Positions 53,430 through 62,407 of a stretch of 64,000 nucleotides of DNA are shown piece by piece. This DNA is from Flammeovirgaceae bacterium (GTDB taxonomy: Bacteria > Bacteroidota > Bacteroidia > Cytophagales > Cyclobacteriaceae): contig JAJTGY010000009.1 of assembly GCA_021298015.1 (NCBI GenBank), forward strand, positions 45,104-109,103. The letters are read 5' to 3'. The notes below the pieces were generated by a model that was given only the letters and a program-made list of their open reading frames with translations, had not been told where the DNA came from and searched no databases. The position numbers were made by a program, and so were the translations under genes. How positions within the stretch are numbered: position 1 is the stretch's first letter; each line of letters opens with the position of its first letter.

Positions 53430-54956
53430 TCAGTGCTTGAAATGCCGGAAGCCGGTGAAGACCATAGCCATGCCCTGCCGGTTGCAGAAGTCGATGGAAT
53501 CCTGGTCTTTGACCGAGCCGCCCGGCTGAATGACCGCGCGAATACCCTGCGCGTGGGCAATTTCCACACAATCCGGGAAAGGGAAGAATGCATCGGAAGC
53601 CATGACAGCCCCCTGCAGGGATAACCCAAATGACTTAGCCTTTTCAATGGCTTGCTTGAGCGCATCCACCCGGCTGGTTTGGCCCACTCCGCTGGCAATC
53701 AGCTGACCGTTGACGGCCAATACGATGGTGTTACTTTTCGTGTGTTTACACACTTTGCTAGCAAACAGCAGCGCTTTGATCTCTTCTGCCGAAGGCTGCC
53801 GCTGGGTTACCAACTTGAGGTCCGCCTCTGAATCGGTTTTCCAGTCCACGTCCTGCTCTAAAATGCCATTCAGAATTGTTTTGACCTGCCGCCCTCCGGC
53901 CAGCGGCTGCTTTTGCACCAGCAACATGCGGTTTTTCTTGGACTTCAGAATATCCAATGCTTCGGCTTCAAATGCCGGGGCCACCAGAATTTCAAAAAAG
54001 AGGCTATTCATCTCCGCGGCCGTCTGCCGGTCAACCGGCCGGTTGGTTGCCAACACCCCTCCAAACGCAGATAGCGTATCGGCCTGAAAGGCTTTTTGGT
54101 ACGCCTCTTTTACGGTGGCACCGGTTGCCACTCCGCAGGCGTTCGTGTGCTTAATGATGACAAATGCTGTTTCGGAGGCGAATTCGGACAACAATTGCAG
54201 CGCTGCGTCAACATCAACCAGGTTGTTATACGAAAGCTCTTTGCCGTGCAGTTGCTCAAACTGGGCGTTGAGGTCACCATAAAACACTGCCTGTTGATGG
54301 GGGTTTTCTCCATACCGCAGCACGGTGGCCTTTTGGATGCTCGATTTGTATCGTTCCATCTTCTCCTGCCGGTTGAAATAATGGAAGATCGCAGTATCAT
54401 AGTGGGATGAGGTGTCGAAAGCCAGAGCTGCAAAATGCCTGCGATCGGCCAGCTCCGTGTGGCCATCCTTTGAATTCAACAGGGCCAGCAGATCGGGGTA
54501 CTGCGTGCGGGACGAGACGATCAGCACATCCTGATAATTTTTGGCAGCCGCCCGAATGAGCGAAATTCCGCCAATGTCAATTTTTTCAATGATGTCCTCC
54601 TCCGTGCCCCCTTTTGCCACGGTCTCTTCAAAAGGATACAAATCAACAATAACCAGGTCGATGGGTGGGATGAAGTACGTAGCGGCTTGCCGTTGATGAT
54701 CAGCTTCTTCGCGCCTGAATAGAATCCCCCCAAAAACAGCCGGGTGCAATGTTTTGACGCGGCCGCCAAAAATGGAGGGATAGCCCGTCAACTGTTCAAC
54801 CGGCACCACGGCATAACCCAGTTTCTCAATAAAGTCCTGGGTGCCTCCGGTAGAAACAAATTCAACTCCGCTTTTGGCCAGCAGGTGAATAATGGGTTCC
54901 AGATTGTCCTTGTAATAAACTGAAATGAGGGCCCGGGAGATTTTCTTGCGCGACAT
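53430..54956 (-). CDS. purH: Bifunctional AICAR transformylase/IMP cyclohydrolase
   Basis: Last two steps of de novo IMP synthesis. The 508-residue protein has the MGS-like cyclohydrolase domain (about 1-190: RALISVYYKDNLEPIIHLL, STGGTQDFIEKLGY, GGRVKTLHPAVFGGIL) and the transformylase domain (about 195-508: LRYGENPHQQAVFY, IIKHTNACGVATGATVKEAY, SAFGGVLATNRPVD, and the end VIQPGGSVKDQDSIDFCNRQ). MSRKKISRALIS at 54956 is chosen; ten more in-frame residues upstream look like intergenic DNA. Confidence 0.96.
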   Translation of the reverse strand: MSRKKISRALISVYYKDNLEPIIHLLAKSGVEFVSTGGTQDFIEKLGYAVVPVEQLTGYPSIFGGRVKTLHPAVFGGILFRREEADHQRQAATYFIPPIDLVIVDLYPFEETVAKGGTEEDIIEKIDIGGISLIRAAAKNYQDVLIVSSRTQYPDLLALLNSKDGHTELADRRHFAALAFDTSSHYDTAIFHYFNRQEKMERYKSSIQKATVLRYGENPHQQAVFYGDLNAQFEQLHGKELSYNNLVDVDAALQLLSEFASETAFVIIKHTNACGVATGATVKEAYQKAFQADTLSAFGGVLATNRPVDRQTAAEMNSLFFEILVAPAFEAEALDILKSKKNRMLLVQKQPLAGGRQVKTILNGILEQDVDWKTDSEADLKLVTQRQPSAEEIKALLFASKVCKHTKSNTIVLAVNGQLIASGVGQTSRVDALKQAIEKAKSFGLSLQGAVMASDAFFPFPDCVEIAHAQGIRAVIQPGGSVKDQDSIDFCNRQGMAMVFTGFRHFKH

Positions 54957-54986
54957 GAGGGAAAAGTGAGTCGCAAAGCTACACAA

Positions 54987-55820
54987 TCAACTCAAGCCGA
55001 GCAGGTCGCGTTCCTCAAATTCACCCATTTCCAACGTGAAGTCATCGGCATCCAGCAAGGCCGGAAAGCGATCGCGATAGGCCTGCAGTGCATTTGCGCT
55101 AAGAGCAATCGTTTTCGTTGCTTCCACGCCTTCTGCGGTAAAAATGGTATCGCCCTTAGGCCCCACCACGGCCGAGTGCCCTTGATATTCAACACCATTT
55201 CCATCCACACCAACGCGGTTAACACCTACCACGTAGCTGAGGTTTTCAATAGCCCTTGCCCGCAGCAACGTGTCCCAGGCAGAAATGCGCACCTCGGGCC
55301 AGTTGGCCACATACACCAGCACATCGTACAACGGCTTTTTCAGGGAAGCGTTCCAACGGTTGCGGCTCCAAACCGGAAAACGCAGGTCGTAGCAGATTAG
55401 CGGGCAAATTTTCCAACCCTTCCAGTGCCCCACCAGCAGGCTTTCACCCGGGGTATACACCTGGTGTTCCTCCGCCATTCGAAACAGGTGACGTTTGTCG
55501 TACGTCTTGAACTGACCACCCGGCTCCATCCACAGCAGGCGGTTGTAATACCGGTCGTGCACGTGGGCTATGAAACTGCCCAGCACCAGCGCCCCGGTTT
55601 GATCCGCCATTTGACGCATCCACTTGAAGGTGCGCATGTTCATCATCTCGGCCATTTTGCGGGCATTCATCGAAAAACCGGTGGTGAACATTTCAGGGAG
55701 CACAATCACATCGGTTTCGCCCCCGATTTGCCAGATTTTTTCCTCAAACGTGGCCAGGTTAGCCGTGGGGTCCTCCCAGTGCAAATCGGCTTGTAAGAGT
55801 GTGATTTTTAGGTCTTGCAT
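54987..55820 (-). CDS. Carbon-nitrogen hydrolase, omega-amidase (YafV) type
   Basis: A 277-residue nitrilase-superfamily enzyme. The catalytic triad is present: Glu in VIVLPEMFTTGFSMN near residue 40, Lys in TYDKRHLFRMAEEH near 107, and Cys in CPLICYDLRFPVWSRN near 143. The FSMN and RFPVWSRN stretches match omega-amidases that hydrolyse 2-oxoglutaramate or 2-oxosuccinamate, acting after methionine-cycle aminotransferases. A methionine-type aminotransferase gene lies 590 bases upstream, separated only by a toxin-antitoxin pair, which supports that role. Confidence 0.88.
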   Translation of the reverse strand: MQDLKITLLQADLHWEDPTANLATFEEKIWQIGGETDVIVLPEMFTTGFSMNARKMAEMMNMRTFKWMRQMADQTGALVLGSFIAHVHDRYYNRLLWMEPGGQFKTYDKRHLFRMAEEHQVYTPGESLLVGHWKGWKICPLICYDLRFPVWSRNRWNASLKKPLYDVLVYVANWPEVRISAWDTLLRARAIENLSYVVGVNRVGVDGNGVEYQGHSAVVGPKGDTIFTAEGVEATKTIALSANALQAYRDRFPALLDADDFTLEMGEFEERDLLGLS

Positions 55821-55875
55821 GGCGAAATAAGGCTGCAAAGAAAGTCAAACCGTGTGGAAAATCAATCGCAACCAT

Positions 55876-56166
55876 TTAAATGTCTAATCGCTCAGGATTT
55901 TGTTGCGCCAGCCAAAATGTGATGAGCTCAATCTGATCTTGTTTGATCCTGTAATACAGTGTGATCTTTCGGTTCACCACGCAACGTCTGATGTCAGGAA
56001 ATGAAGTGGAGGCAACAAACATCCGAGGATTGGCTGTAATTTGATCAATAAGCCGGATGCAACGATCAAAGAACTTTCTCGCAACTGACTCACCCCATTC
56101 GACTCTCAAAAAAGTCAGGTGGTATTCAAAATCAGCTTGGGCGCGTGGCGACCAAACAACTTTCAT
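55876..56166 (-). CDS. ParE/RelE-superfamily toxin (second pair)
   Basis: A 96-residue protein with the ParE-like pattern: MKVVWSPRAQADFEYHLTFL helix, a second helix with VARKFFDRCIRLIDQI, then the strands RRCVVNRKITLYYRI and IELITFWLAQQNPERLD. The end WLAQQNP is typical of this toxin group. It overlaps its antitoxin by 4 bases (ATGA) and lies between the aminotransferase and omega-amidase genes. Cellular target is unknown. Confidence 0.84.
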   Translation of the reverse strand: MKVVWSPRAQADFEYHLTFLRVEWGESVARKFFDRCIRLIDQITANPRMFVASTSFPDIRRCVVNRKITLYYRIKQDQIELITFWLAQQNPERLDI

Positions 56167-56399
56167 TTCAAAAACATATACTTCTCTTTAAGGGACCGAA
56201 CAACTGACTCATGCGGAACCCCCAATCCGGCATCAAGTTGACGGACTCCATCCTCAATAGCCAATTTCTCTCGAGCATCTAGTCTGTCCCACCAGTCGCG
56301 CTCCGGTTGAAGAAAGTCCCTGATTTGGTCTAAAACAGCCTCTTCTTCCGTAGCCAAAATCAGCTTCACTAACTCCTTTTTGGCTTCAGATATGTTCAT
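56163..56399 (-). CDS. Antitoxin partner of the second ParE-like toxin
   Basis: A 78-residue acidic helical protein. The first half (EAKKELVKLILATEEEAVLD) and the segment DWWDRLDAREKLAIEDGVRQ with the LDAGLGVPHESVV end are found in the antitoxin that goes with this toxin class in Bacteroidota. It starts 12 bases after the aminotransferase gene and overlaps the toxin as ATGA. Confidence 0.8.
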   Translation of the reverse strand: MNISEAKKELVKLILATEEEAVLDQIRDFLQPERDWWDRLDAREKLAIEDGVRQLDAGLGVPHESVVRSLKEKYMFLK

Positions 56400-56411
56400 G
56401 GTCTAAAAGTA

Positions 56412-57554
56412 CTAAAGTTCCCGCAAAATTTCCGTTGCCCGCGCCAGTGTCTCTTCCCGCTTCGCGAAACAAAAACGAAGCAACTGATGGTCCGTGCCAT
56501 CCTGATAAAACACACTGACCGGAATAGCCGCCAGTTTCTTCTCGCGTGTCATCCAGGCTGCCACTTCCACATCGGACTTCCCAAGGTGGCGCGGATAAGC
56601 CATTACCTGAAAGTAGCTACCCGAACAACGCAGCGCGCGAAAGGACGAGCCCTTCACCTGTTCCAGAAAAAAGTCACGCTTTTGCTGATAGAACCGGCCG
56701 AGGTGCAGGTAATGATCGGGGTTAGCCATGTACTCGGCCAAAGCCAGTTGCACGGGCGTGTTCACCGCAAACGTGATGAACTGATGCGCCTTACGGATTT
56801 CGGTCGTTATCGCAGGTGACGCCACCGCATAGCCCACCTTCCAACCCGTAGCGTGAAAGCTTTTTCCAAACGAATAAACGGCCACGCTGCGATCGGCCAA
56901 CGAGGGAAAACTGAGCACGCTGTGGTGCCTCAGCCCATCAAAAATCAATCGCTCGTATACTTCATCGCTGATCACGACCAGATTGTGCTTCAACGCCAAT
57001 GCTTCCAGTTCCCGCCAGTCAGCCTCATGCATTACCGCCCCTGACGGGTTGTGCGGAGTGTTGACCATAATGATCCTGGTGCGCGGGGAGATCCGTGCTT
57101 TAACCGCTTGCCAATCAATGTGGAAATCAGGGGGAGCCAGGTTGAGGTGCACCGGTACGCCACCGTTTAACCGAATGGCCGGGTCGTACGAGTCATAAGC
57201 CGGATCGAACAAGATAACTTCATCGCCCGGGTGAACCAGAGCAGCAAGCGCGGAGAACAGGGCCTCCGTGCCCCCGGCTGTCACCGTAACTTCGGTTTCC
57301 GGATCGACCGCGCGCCCGTACGTTTCTTGCGCAGTTTGGGCAATTGCCTGCCGCAGCGGCAACACGCCCGGCATGGGCGCATATTGGTTATGACCTTCCA
57401 CCATTTTTTGATGGATAAGATCAATCAACACCCGGTCCACCGGGAAATCCGGGAAACCTTGAGACAAGTTAATGGCCCCGTGTTCCAGTGCCATCTTGGA
57501 CATCACGGAAAAGATGGACGTGCCGGTGCCGGGAAGTCGGGAAGATACTTTCAC
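56412..57554 (-). CDS. Methionine-type aminotransferase (class I/II, YbdL-like)
   Basis: A 380-residue PLP enzyme. Visible features are INLSQGFPDFPVD near residue 29, NQYAPMPGVLPLRQAIA near 57, TVTAGGTEALFSAL near 90, NTPHNPSGAVM near 165, ISDEVYERLIFDG near 197, and the PLP lysine in VYSFGKSFHATGWKVGY near 232. SFGKSFHATGWK places it in the methionine aminotransferase group, which uses 4-methylthio-2-oxobutanoate with glutamine and pairs functionally with omega-amidase. Starts 5 bases after def. Confidence 0.9.
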   Translation of the reverse strand: MKVSSRLPGTGTSIFSVMSKMALEHGAINLSQGFPDFPVDRVLIDLIHQKMVEGHNQYAPMPGVLPLRQAIAQTAQETYGRAVDPETEVTVTAGGTEALFSALAALVHPGDEVILFDPAYDSYDPAIRLNGGVPVHLNLAPPDFHIDWQAVKARISPRTRIIMVNTPHNPSGAVMHEADWRELEALALKHNLVVISDEVYERLIFDGLRHHSVLSFPSLADRSVAVYSFGKSFHATGWKVGYAVASPAITTEIRKAHQFITFAVNTPVQLALAEYMANPDHYLHLGRFYQQKRDFFLEQVKGSSFRALRCSGSYFQVMAYPRHLGKSDVEVAAWMTREKKLAAIPVSVFYQDGTDHQLLRFCFAKREETLARATEILREL

Positions 57555-57559
57555 AAAAC

Positions 57560-58114
57560 CTACTTTCGGAGTGGCGCCAGAATGCGGTACTCGGTATCAA
57601 CATCGCCCTTGCTGATGTTGGCCAACTTTCCCTTCAGTAATCTTTTCTTCAGCGGTGTGAGGTAGTCGATGAATAGCTTTCCTTCAATATGATCATACTC
57701 ATGCTGAATGATCCGGGCCTTCATGCCATCAAACTTCTCGGTGAATTCATTCCAGTTCTCGTCAAAATAGTGAAGGGTGAGTTTAGCCCTTCGGCTGACA
57801 TTTTCACGTATGTTCGGAATGCTGAGGCAGCCTTCTTCAAATTCCCACGGCTCGTCAAATTCCTCCAGCACGGTGGGATTGACAAATACCTTGCGAAAGG
57901 TTTCCATGCCCGGCTCATCTTCCAAAACGGTGCCATCGACCACGAACAACCGAACACTTTTTCCGATCTGGGGGGCCGCCAGCCCGATGCCATTGGCTGC
58001 CGCCATGGTTTCAAACATATCGGCCACTAACGGGGCAATATCGCTGCCCTTCTCAATATCGGTTGCCCGCTTGCGCAGCACGGGGTCGCCATACATGATA
58101 ATCGGGTAAACCAT
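57560..58114 (-). CDS. def: Peptide deformylase
   Basis: Removes the formyl group from nascent proteins. The 184-residue metalloenzyme has all three motifs: GIGLAAPQIG near residue 42, EEGCLSIP near 105 with the metal-binding Cys, and the HEYDH motif as QHEYDHIEGKLFID near 147. Length is normal. No fmt gene is adjacent. Downstream aminotransferase gene is 5 bases away; upstream ruvX is 93 bases away, with a weak hairpin in the gap. Confidence 0.96.
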   Translation of the reverse strand: MVYPIIMYGDPVLRKRATDIEKGSDIAPLVADMFETMAAANGIGLAAPQIGKSVRLFVVDGTVLEDEPGMETFRKVFVNPTVLEEFDEPWEFEEGCLSIPNIRENVSRRAKLTLHYFDENWNEFTEKFDGMKARIIQHEYDHIEGKLFIDYLTPLKKRLLKGKLANISKGDVDTEYRILAPLRK

Positions 58115-58207
58115 GGCGCAAAAATAAGAAATTGCTTACTGCACTCCGGGTTTCAGACTACAAATCCAAAATTTCAAACTCAGAAGTTTTGAGTCAAAAA
58201 TCCCGTG

Positions 58208-58621
58208 TCACCTGCGGCTCTCCATAAATGTCTGCAAAATCAACACCGCACTAATCTTATCCACGTTGCCTTTCACCTGGCGGTCCTTCTTTTTCATGCC
58301 CCCGCTGATCATCGCTTGTTGGGCCATAGAGGAAGTAAAGCGCTCGTCTGCCTCGTGTAGGGGCTTGGTCGGGAATTTTTGTTTGAGTTTTTCAATCAAC
58401 TGGCGCACCTGCGGGGCAATTTCAGAATCTTGCCCGTTCAGTTTTCTCGGCATCCCCACCACGAACTCATCTACGGTTTCGTTTTTACAATAGGTCTCCA
58501 GGTAGCTCAGCAACTGGCCCGACTCCACCGTGTCCAGGGCGGTGGCAATGATGCGCAGGGGGTCAGTAACGGCCAGGCCGGTTCGCTTCAAACCGTAGTC
58601 AATAGCCAACAGGCGGCCCAT
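58208..58621 (-). CDS. ruvX: Putative pre-16S rRNA nuclease / Holliday junction resolvase-like protein
   Basis: A 137-residue YqgF/RuvX-family RNase H-fold protein. MGRLLAIDYGLKRTGLAVTD holds the first acidic residue, FVVGMPRKLNGQD and LHEADERFTSSMAQQAM the central motifs, and VDKISAVLILQTFME the last Asp. In E. coli YqgF matures the 5' end of 16S rRNA. It starts 1 base after the stop of the RIC gene. Confidence 0.93.
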   Translation of the reverse strand: MGRLLAIDYGLKRTGLAVTDPLRIIATALDTVESGQLLSYLETYCKNETVDEFVVGMPRKLNGQDSEIAPQVRQLIEKLKQKFPTKPLHEADERFTSSMAQQAMISGGMKKKDRQVKGNVDKISAVLILQTFMESRR

Positions 58622-58622
58622 G

Positions 58623-59378
58623 TCAATTATGGCGAACGGTATTGAACAACCGCGCCCTCACCTGGCTCTCCAGGGTCATTGCTTTCGGAAACAGCACATC
58701 ATTTTCTACCCGCGCGTGGGCCTGCAGGGCCGCTTCAAATTGCTGCAACTCGGTGTACAAAACTTTGACGTGCAGCGGTGCCGTGTCGGTAAGGCGGTAA
58801 TTCTGTGTGATGTGACGAATCCCGGCCATTTCATCATCGTGCACCTCGTGGTCAAGCGCCAGTTGCTGCAGCGAGTAGCGTTCAAGTTTGAAAAACAAAC
58901 GTGTGGCGGGTGACTGATGGCGGACCGCGCGATCAAGCTCCAGAATATAGGAAAACAGCGTGTCCTCCTCCTGGTAAATGTGGTGAATGAAGTCCTCCCG
59001 AAACAGCGGGTAAAGCACTTTCATATCCCTCGCGATGGAGTCGTACTCGGGGTGATGCGCCTGAAAACTTTCCACCAGCCGCCCGATGTAGGGCAATTTA
59101 TGTTTGACAAAAATCGTATGGGTGTATCGCAGGTACTGAATGATGAGTTCCACCGGAACCCCCGCGAGCGGCACATCACCACTCTCCCACCCGAAGCGGG
59201 GCTGCTGCCACTCCTGCTCTACCTGCTCAGGACGGATGCCCAACGGCTGACACGCTTGCGCCAAGGTGTGATCCCACTGACGGTAAAATGGTATGCCGAG
59301 GTAATGAAGCACATACGCTCGTTCGTGGTCATCGCTAACCAACTGGTGCAGGGACTGGTGGTGAAGAGCCGTGTTCAT
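58623..59378 (-). CDS. Hemerythrin-domain (RIC/ScdA-like) protein with Cys-less N-domain
   Basis: A 251-residue protein. The C-terminal hemerythrin-like domain carries its metal ligands: HTIFVKHKLPYIGRL near residue 90, FIHHIYQEEDTLFSYI near 135, DHEVHDDEMAGI near 180 and HARVENDVLFPKAM near 225, suiting a di-iron site as in RIC proteins that repair iron-sulphur clusters under nitrosative stress. The N-terminal part (YLGIPFYRQWDHTLAQACQP) aligns with the DUF542/ScdA N-domain, but the diagnostic CC pair is replaced by FY. The start at 59378 is preferred; MTAS at 59390 is possible. Confidence 0.82.
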   Translation of the reverse strand: MNTALHHQSLHQLVSDDHERAYVLHYLGIPFYRQWDHTLAQACQPLGIRPEQVEQEWQQPRFGWESGDVPLAGVPVELIIQYLRYTHTIFVKHKLPYIGRLVESFQAHHPEYDSIARDMKVLYPLFREDFIHHIYQEEDTLFSYILELDRAVRHQSPATRLFFKLERYSLQQLALDHEVHDDEMAGIRHITQNYRLTDTAPLHVKVLYTELQQFEAALQAHARVENDVLFPKAMTLESQVRARLFNTVRHN

Positions 59379-59501
59379 CGATGCGGTCAAAGATAGAGGT
59401 TGTGATGGTAGCGGTCAACGGAAAAATCCGCCATCTTTGGGCCCGTTCCGACAGGAACTTTTCATTCTCAAACCCGTTAAGGTGTAACACGTTAGCCTGC
59501 T

Positions 59502-61118
59502 ATGAGCGATCAGCCCAATTCCCCCTTTCAGATCAAATTACCGTTGGTTCTATTCATTGGCCTGGCCGCGGGCGTCTTGATTGGCTCAAACATCACCAGC
59601 CGGAAGGCCAGCCCCGGCACCGGGGACGATATGCAAAAACTGCGCGAAGTGCTGGGTTTGATCAAAGAAGACTATGTGGATACAACCAATACGGCACCAT
59701 TGGTAGAGGAAGCCATCAACCTGATGCTGGAAAAGCTTGACCCCCACTCGGTGTACATCCCCGCTTCGGAAAAAGTGCAGGCGAACGAAAGCCTGCAAGG
59801 CAATTTCGAAGGCATCGGCATTGAGTTCAATATTTTTCAGGATACGCTAGTGGTGGTGGCGGCCCTGCCAGGCGGACCGAGCGAAGCTGTGGGCTTGCGG
59901 GCCGGTGACCGCATTGTTAAAGTGAACGATAAGAACATCGCGAGCATCAAACTCACCAACCGCGATGTGCAAAAACTGCTGAAGGGCCCGAAAGGAACGG
60001 AAGTCAACATCGAGGTCTTGCGAAGAGCTTCGCGCACACCCATTCAATTCCGCATTATCCGGGATAAAATTCCGCAGTACTCGATCGATGCCGCCTACAT
60101 GGTGGGGCCAGATGTCGGTTACATCGGGATACAGACGTTTGCTAAAACGACCCACGAGGAGTTTCGCAAGGCGCTTAAAGAACTTCGGAGCAAAGGCATG
60201 AAAAAACTGATCCTCGACTTGCAAAACAACGGAGGCGGATACATGGATCAGGTCATCGCGATTGCCGATGACTTTCTGCCGGCCGGCCAAAAAATCGTGT
60301 ATACTGATGGACAGGAAAAAAAGTATAACCAGGATGCCATCGCCACATCCGAAGGCGATTTTGAACAAGGCGATCTCATTGTGCTGGTAAATGAAAACTC
60401 CGCATCGGCATCCGAGATTGTGGCCGGTGCGCTGCAAGACAATGACCGCGCCTTGCTGGTTGGCCGTAGATCGTTCGGCAAAGGATTGGTGCAACGCCCT
60501 TTTGAGTTGTCAGACGGTTCGGAGCTTCGCCTTACTATCTCGCGTTACTACACCCCCAGTGGCCGCTCCATTCAAAAACCCTACAATGAATATGACAGCG
60601 ACTGGCTTAATCGTTTCAACCACGGTGAATTCTTCACAGCCGACAGCATTAAAGTGAAAGATTCACTTCGTTACAAAACGGCTAACGGCCGAACGGTATT
60701 TGGAGGTGGCGGCATTATGCCGGATTACTTTGTGCCCCTGGACACCTCGAACTCGAGCGCCTATTTCAACAGGCTGTTTCAGGCCAACGTGCTGCGCGAA
60801 TTCGCCTTTAACTATGCCGAACAAAACAAAGCTACGCTGGAGCCTAAAGGTTTCGACTGGTATACCCAGAACTTTGTGATTACCGATGCCATGCTAAACG
60901 AAGTGGTGGCTATGGGAAAACGTAACAACGTGGAACCCGACAGGAAAGACCTCAACAAGAACAGAATGCGCTTCCAGATTTTCCTGAAAGCTGAAATCGC
61001 TTCTCGCGTGTGGGGCCGACCTCAATTCTTTCCGATCTACAACGAGACGAACGAGGCACTTCAAAAAGCCTTGACGCTTTTCGACCGGATACCGGAATTG
61101 GCCGGCAGGAAAATGTAG
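59502..61118 (+). CDS. C-terminal processing serine protease (S41 family)
   Basis: A 538-residue envelope protease. One N-terminal helix (about 12-30) anchors it; LDPHSVYIPASE precedes a PDZ domain (about 90-175: GIGIEFNIFQDTLVVVA, GLRAGDRIVKVND). The S41 domain has YIGIQTFAKTTHEEF, LDLQNNGGGYMDQ, the catalytic Ser in NENSASASEIVAGAL near residue 305 and Lys in GRRSFGKGLVQRP near 330. The C-terminal 150 residues are an extra domain seen in Bacteroidota members. CATCTTTG near 59432 may be its -7 element. Confidence 0.93.
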   Translation: MSDQPNSPFQIKLPLVLFIGLAAGVLIGSNITSRKASPGTGDDMQKLREVLGLIKEDYVDTTNTAPLVEEAINLMLEKLDPHSVYIPASEKVQANESLQGNFEGIGIEFNIFQDTLVVVAALPGGPSEAVGLRAGDRIVKVNDKNIASIKLTNRDVQKLLKGPKGTEVNIEVLRRASRTPIQFRIIRDKIPQYSIDAAYMVGPDVGYIGIQTFAKTTHEEFRKALKELRSKGMKKLILDLQNNGGGYMDQVIAIADDFLPAGQKIVYTDGQEKKYNQDAIATSEGDFEQGDLIVLVNENSASASEIVAGALQDNDRALLVGRRSFGKGLVQRPFELSDGSELRLTISRYYTPSGRSIQKPYNEYDSDWLNRFNHGEFFTADSIKVKDSLRYKTANGRTVFGGGGIMPDYFVPLDTSNSSAYFNRLFQANVLREFAFNYAEQNKATLEPKGFDWYTQNFVITDAMLNEVVAMGKRNNVEPDRKDLNKNRMRFQIFLKAEIASRVWGRPQFFPIYNETNEALQKALTLFDRIPELAGRKM

Positions 61119-61199
61119 TGCCGTTCTCTTCTGCGTTACCCGCAGCCCAGCTTTTCATTGCTGAAATTTCATAATTTGAAGCCATAAAGAACTGAAGCT

Positions 61200-62393
61200 A
61201 TGTACTACCACAAACTGGGCCATATTCCGCCCAAACGCCACACGCAATTTCGCCAACCCGATGGCTCCTTGTATAAGGAAGAACTTGTGAGCTCGGAGGG
61301 ATTTTCGGGCATCTACTCCAACTTGTATCATATTTATCCGCCCACGCGCATCAAAGCCGTGCTGGAATCGGTTAAATATGGACCCAAACGGCTTGATGAC
61401 TACACCCTGAAACAAACACATCTCAATACTTCGAAAGTGGGCGCCACGGGTAACGATTTTCTGGAAGCACGTAAAGTGTTAATGACCAATAACGACTGCT
61501 CCATTTCCATTTGTTCGCCCACCAGTCGCAAAATGGATTACTTCTATAAAAATGCGGAAGGCGATGAAGTCATCTTTATTCACGATGGCAAAGGCGTGCT
61601 GATTTCGCCCTTTGGCAAATTGGAGATCCGGCAAGGCGACTACGTAGTCATTCCCCGAACGGTAATCTACAAGCTGGAGTTTGAGGAGGGCCCGTTGCGC
61701 CTGTTGATTGTCGAGTCGGCATCTCCGGTGGAAACGGTGAAGCGGTATCGCAATGAATTAGGGCAATTGCTGGAACACTCCCCTTATTGTGAACGTGACA
61801 TTCGGCCCCCGCACGAATTGATTACCGACAGCCGCATCGGGGAGTTTCGGATGAAAATCAAGAAGCAGGGCTACCTGCACAATTATGTGTACGAACACAG
61901 TGCGTTGGATCTGGTGGGTTGGGATGGCTTTCTCTGGCCCTACGCGTTCTCCATCCATGATTTTGAGCCCATCACCGGGCGCATCCACCAGCCACCGCCC
62001 GTGCACCAGACGTTCCAGGCACGCAATTTTGTGATCTGCTCGTTTGTGCCCCGCTTGTTTGACTATCACCCGCAGGCCATACCGGCCCCCTATAACCACA
62101 GCAACATCGACAGTGATGAGGTGCTGTACTACGCAGAAGGAAACTTCATGAGCCGAAGAGGTATTGAGCGGGGATCCTTTACGCTTCACCCGGGCGGCCT
62201 GCCGCATGGCCCGCACCCCGGCACCGTGGAAAAGAGTATCGGGGCAAAAGAAACACATGAGCTGGCGGTGATGATTGACGCATTTCACCCGCTGCACCTG
62301 ACCACCGATGCCCTTGAGTTTTTGGACAAAAACTACCCCATGAGCTGGACCGACAAAACAGAGGGCGGGTTTAATGAAATCAATACGCCTTAG
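61200..62393 (+). CDS. hmgA: Homogentisate 1,2-dioxygenase
   Basis: Opens the ring of homogentisate in tyrosine/phenylalanine breakdown. The 397-residue protein starts MYYHKLGHIPPKRHTQFR, as in the Bacteroidota form, with GKLEIRQGDYVVIPR near 145, the family's DLVGWDGFLWPYAFSIHDFE near 235, and iron ligands in the C-terminal cupin region: NHSNIDSDEVLYYAEGNF near 300 (Glu) and SFTLHPGGLPHGPHPG near 325 (His residues). Other pathway genes (hpd, fahA, maiA) are not in the window. Confidence 0.93.
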   Translation: MYYHKLGHIPPKRHTQFRQPDGSLYKEELVSSEGFSGIYSNLYHIYPPTRIKAVLESVKYGPKRLDDYTLKQTHLNTSKVGATGNDFLEARKVLMTNNDCSISICSPTSRKMDYFYKNAEGDEVIFIHDGKGVLISPFGKLEIRQGDYVVIPRTVIYKLEFEEGPLRLLIVESASPVETVKRYRNELGQLLEHSPYCERDIRPPHELITDSRIGEFRMKIKKQGYLHNYVYEHSALDLVGWDGFLWPYAFSIHDFEPITGRIHQPPPVHQTFQARNFVICSFVPRLFDYHPQAIPAPYNHSNIDSDEVLYYAEGNFMSRRGIERGSFTLHPGGLPHGPHPGTVEKSIGAKETHELAVMIDAFHPLHLTTDALEFLDKNYPMSWTDKTEGGFNEINTP

Positions 62394-62407
62394 CGTAATC
62401 GTTGTGT

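Noticed and set aside
58178..58194. Hairpin ACTCA/TGAGT between ruvX and def
   Set aside because: Only 5 A/T-rich pairs with an 7-base loop and no proper T-run; too weak to call a terminator.
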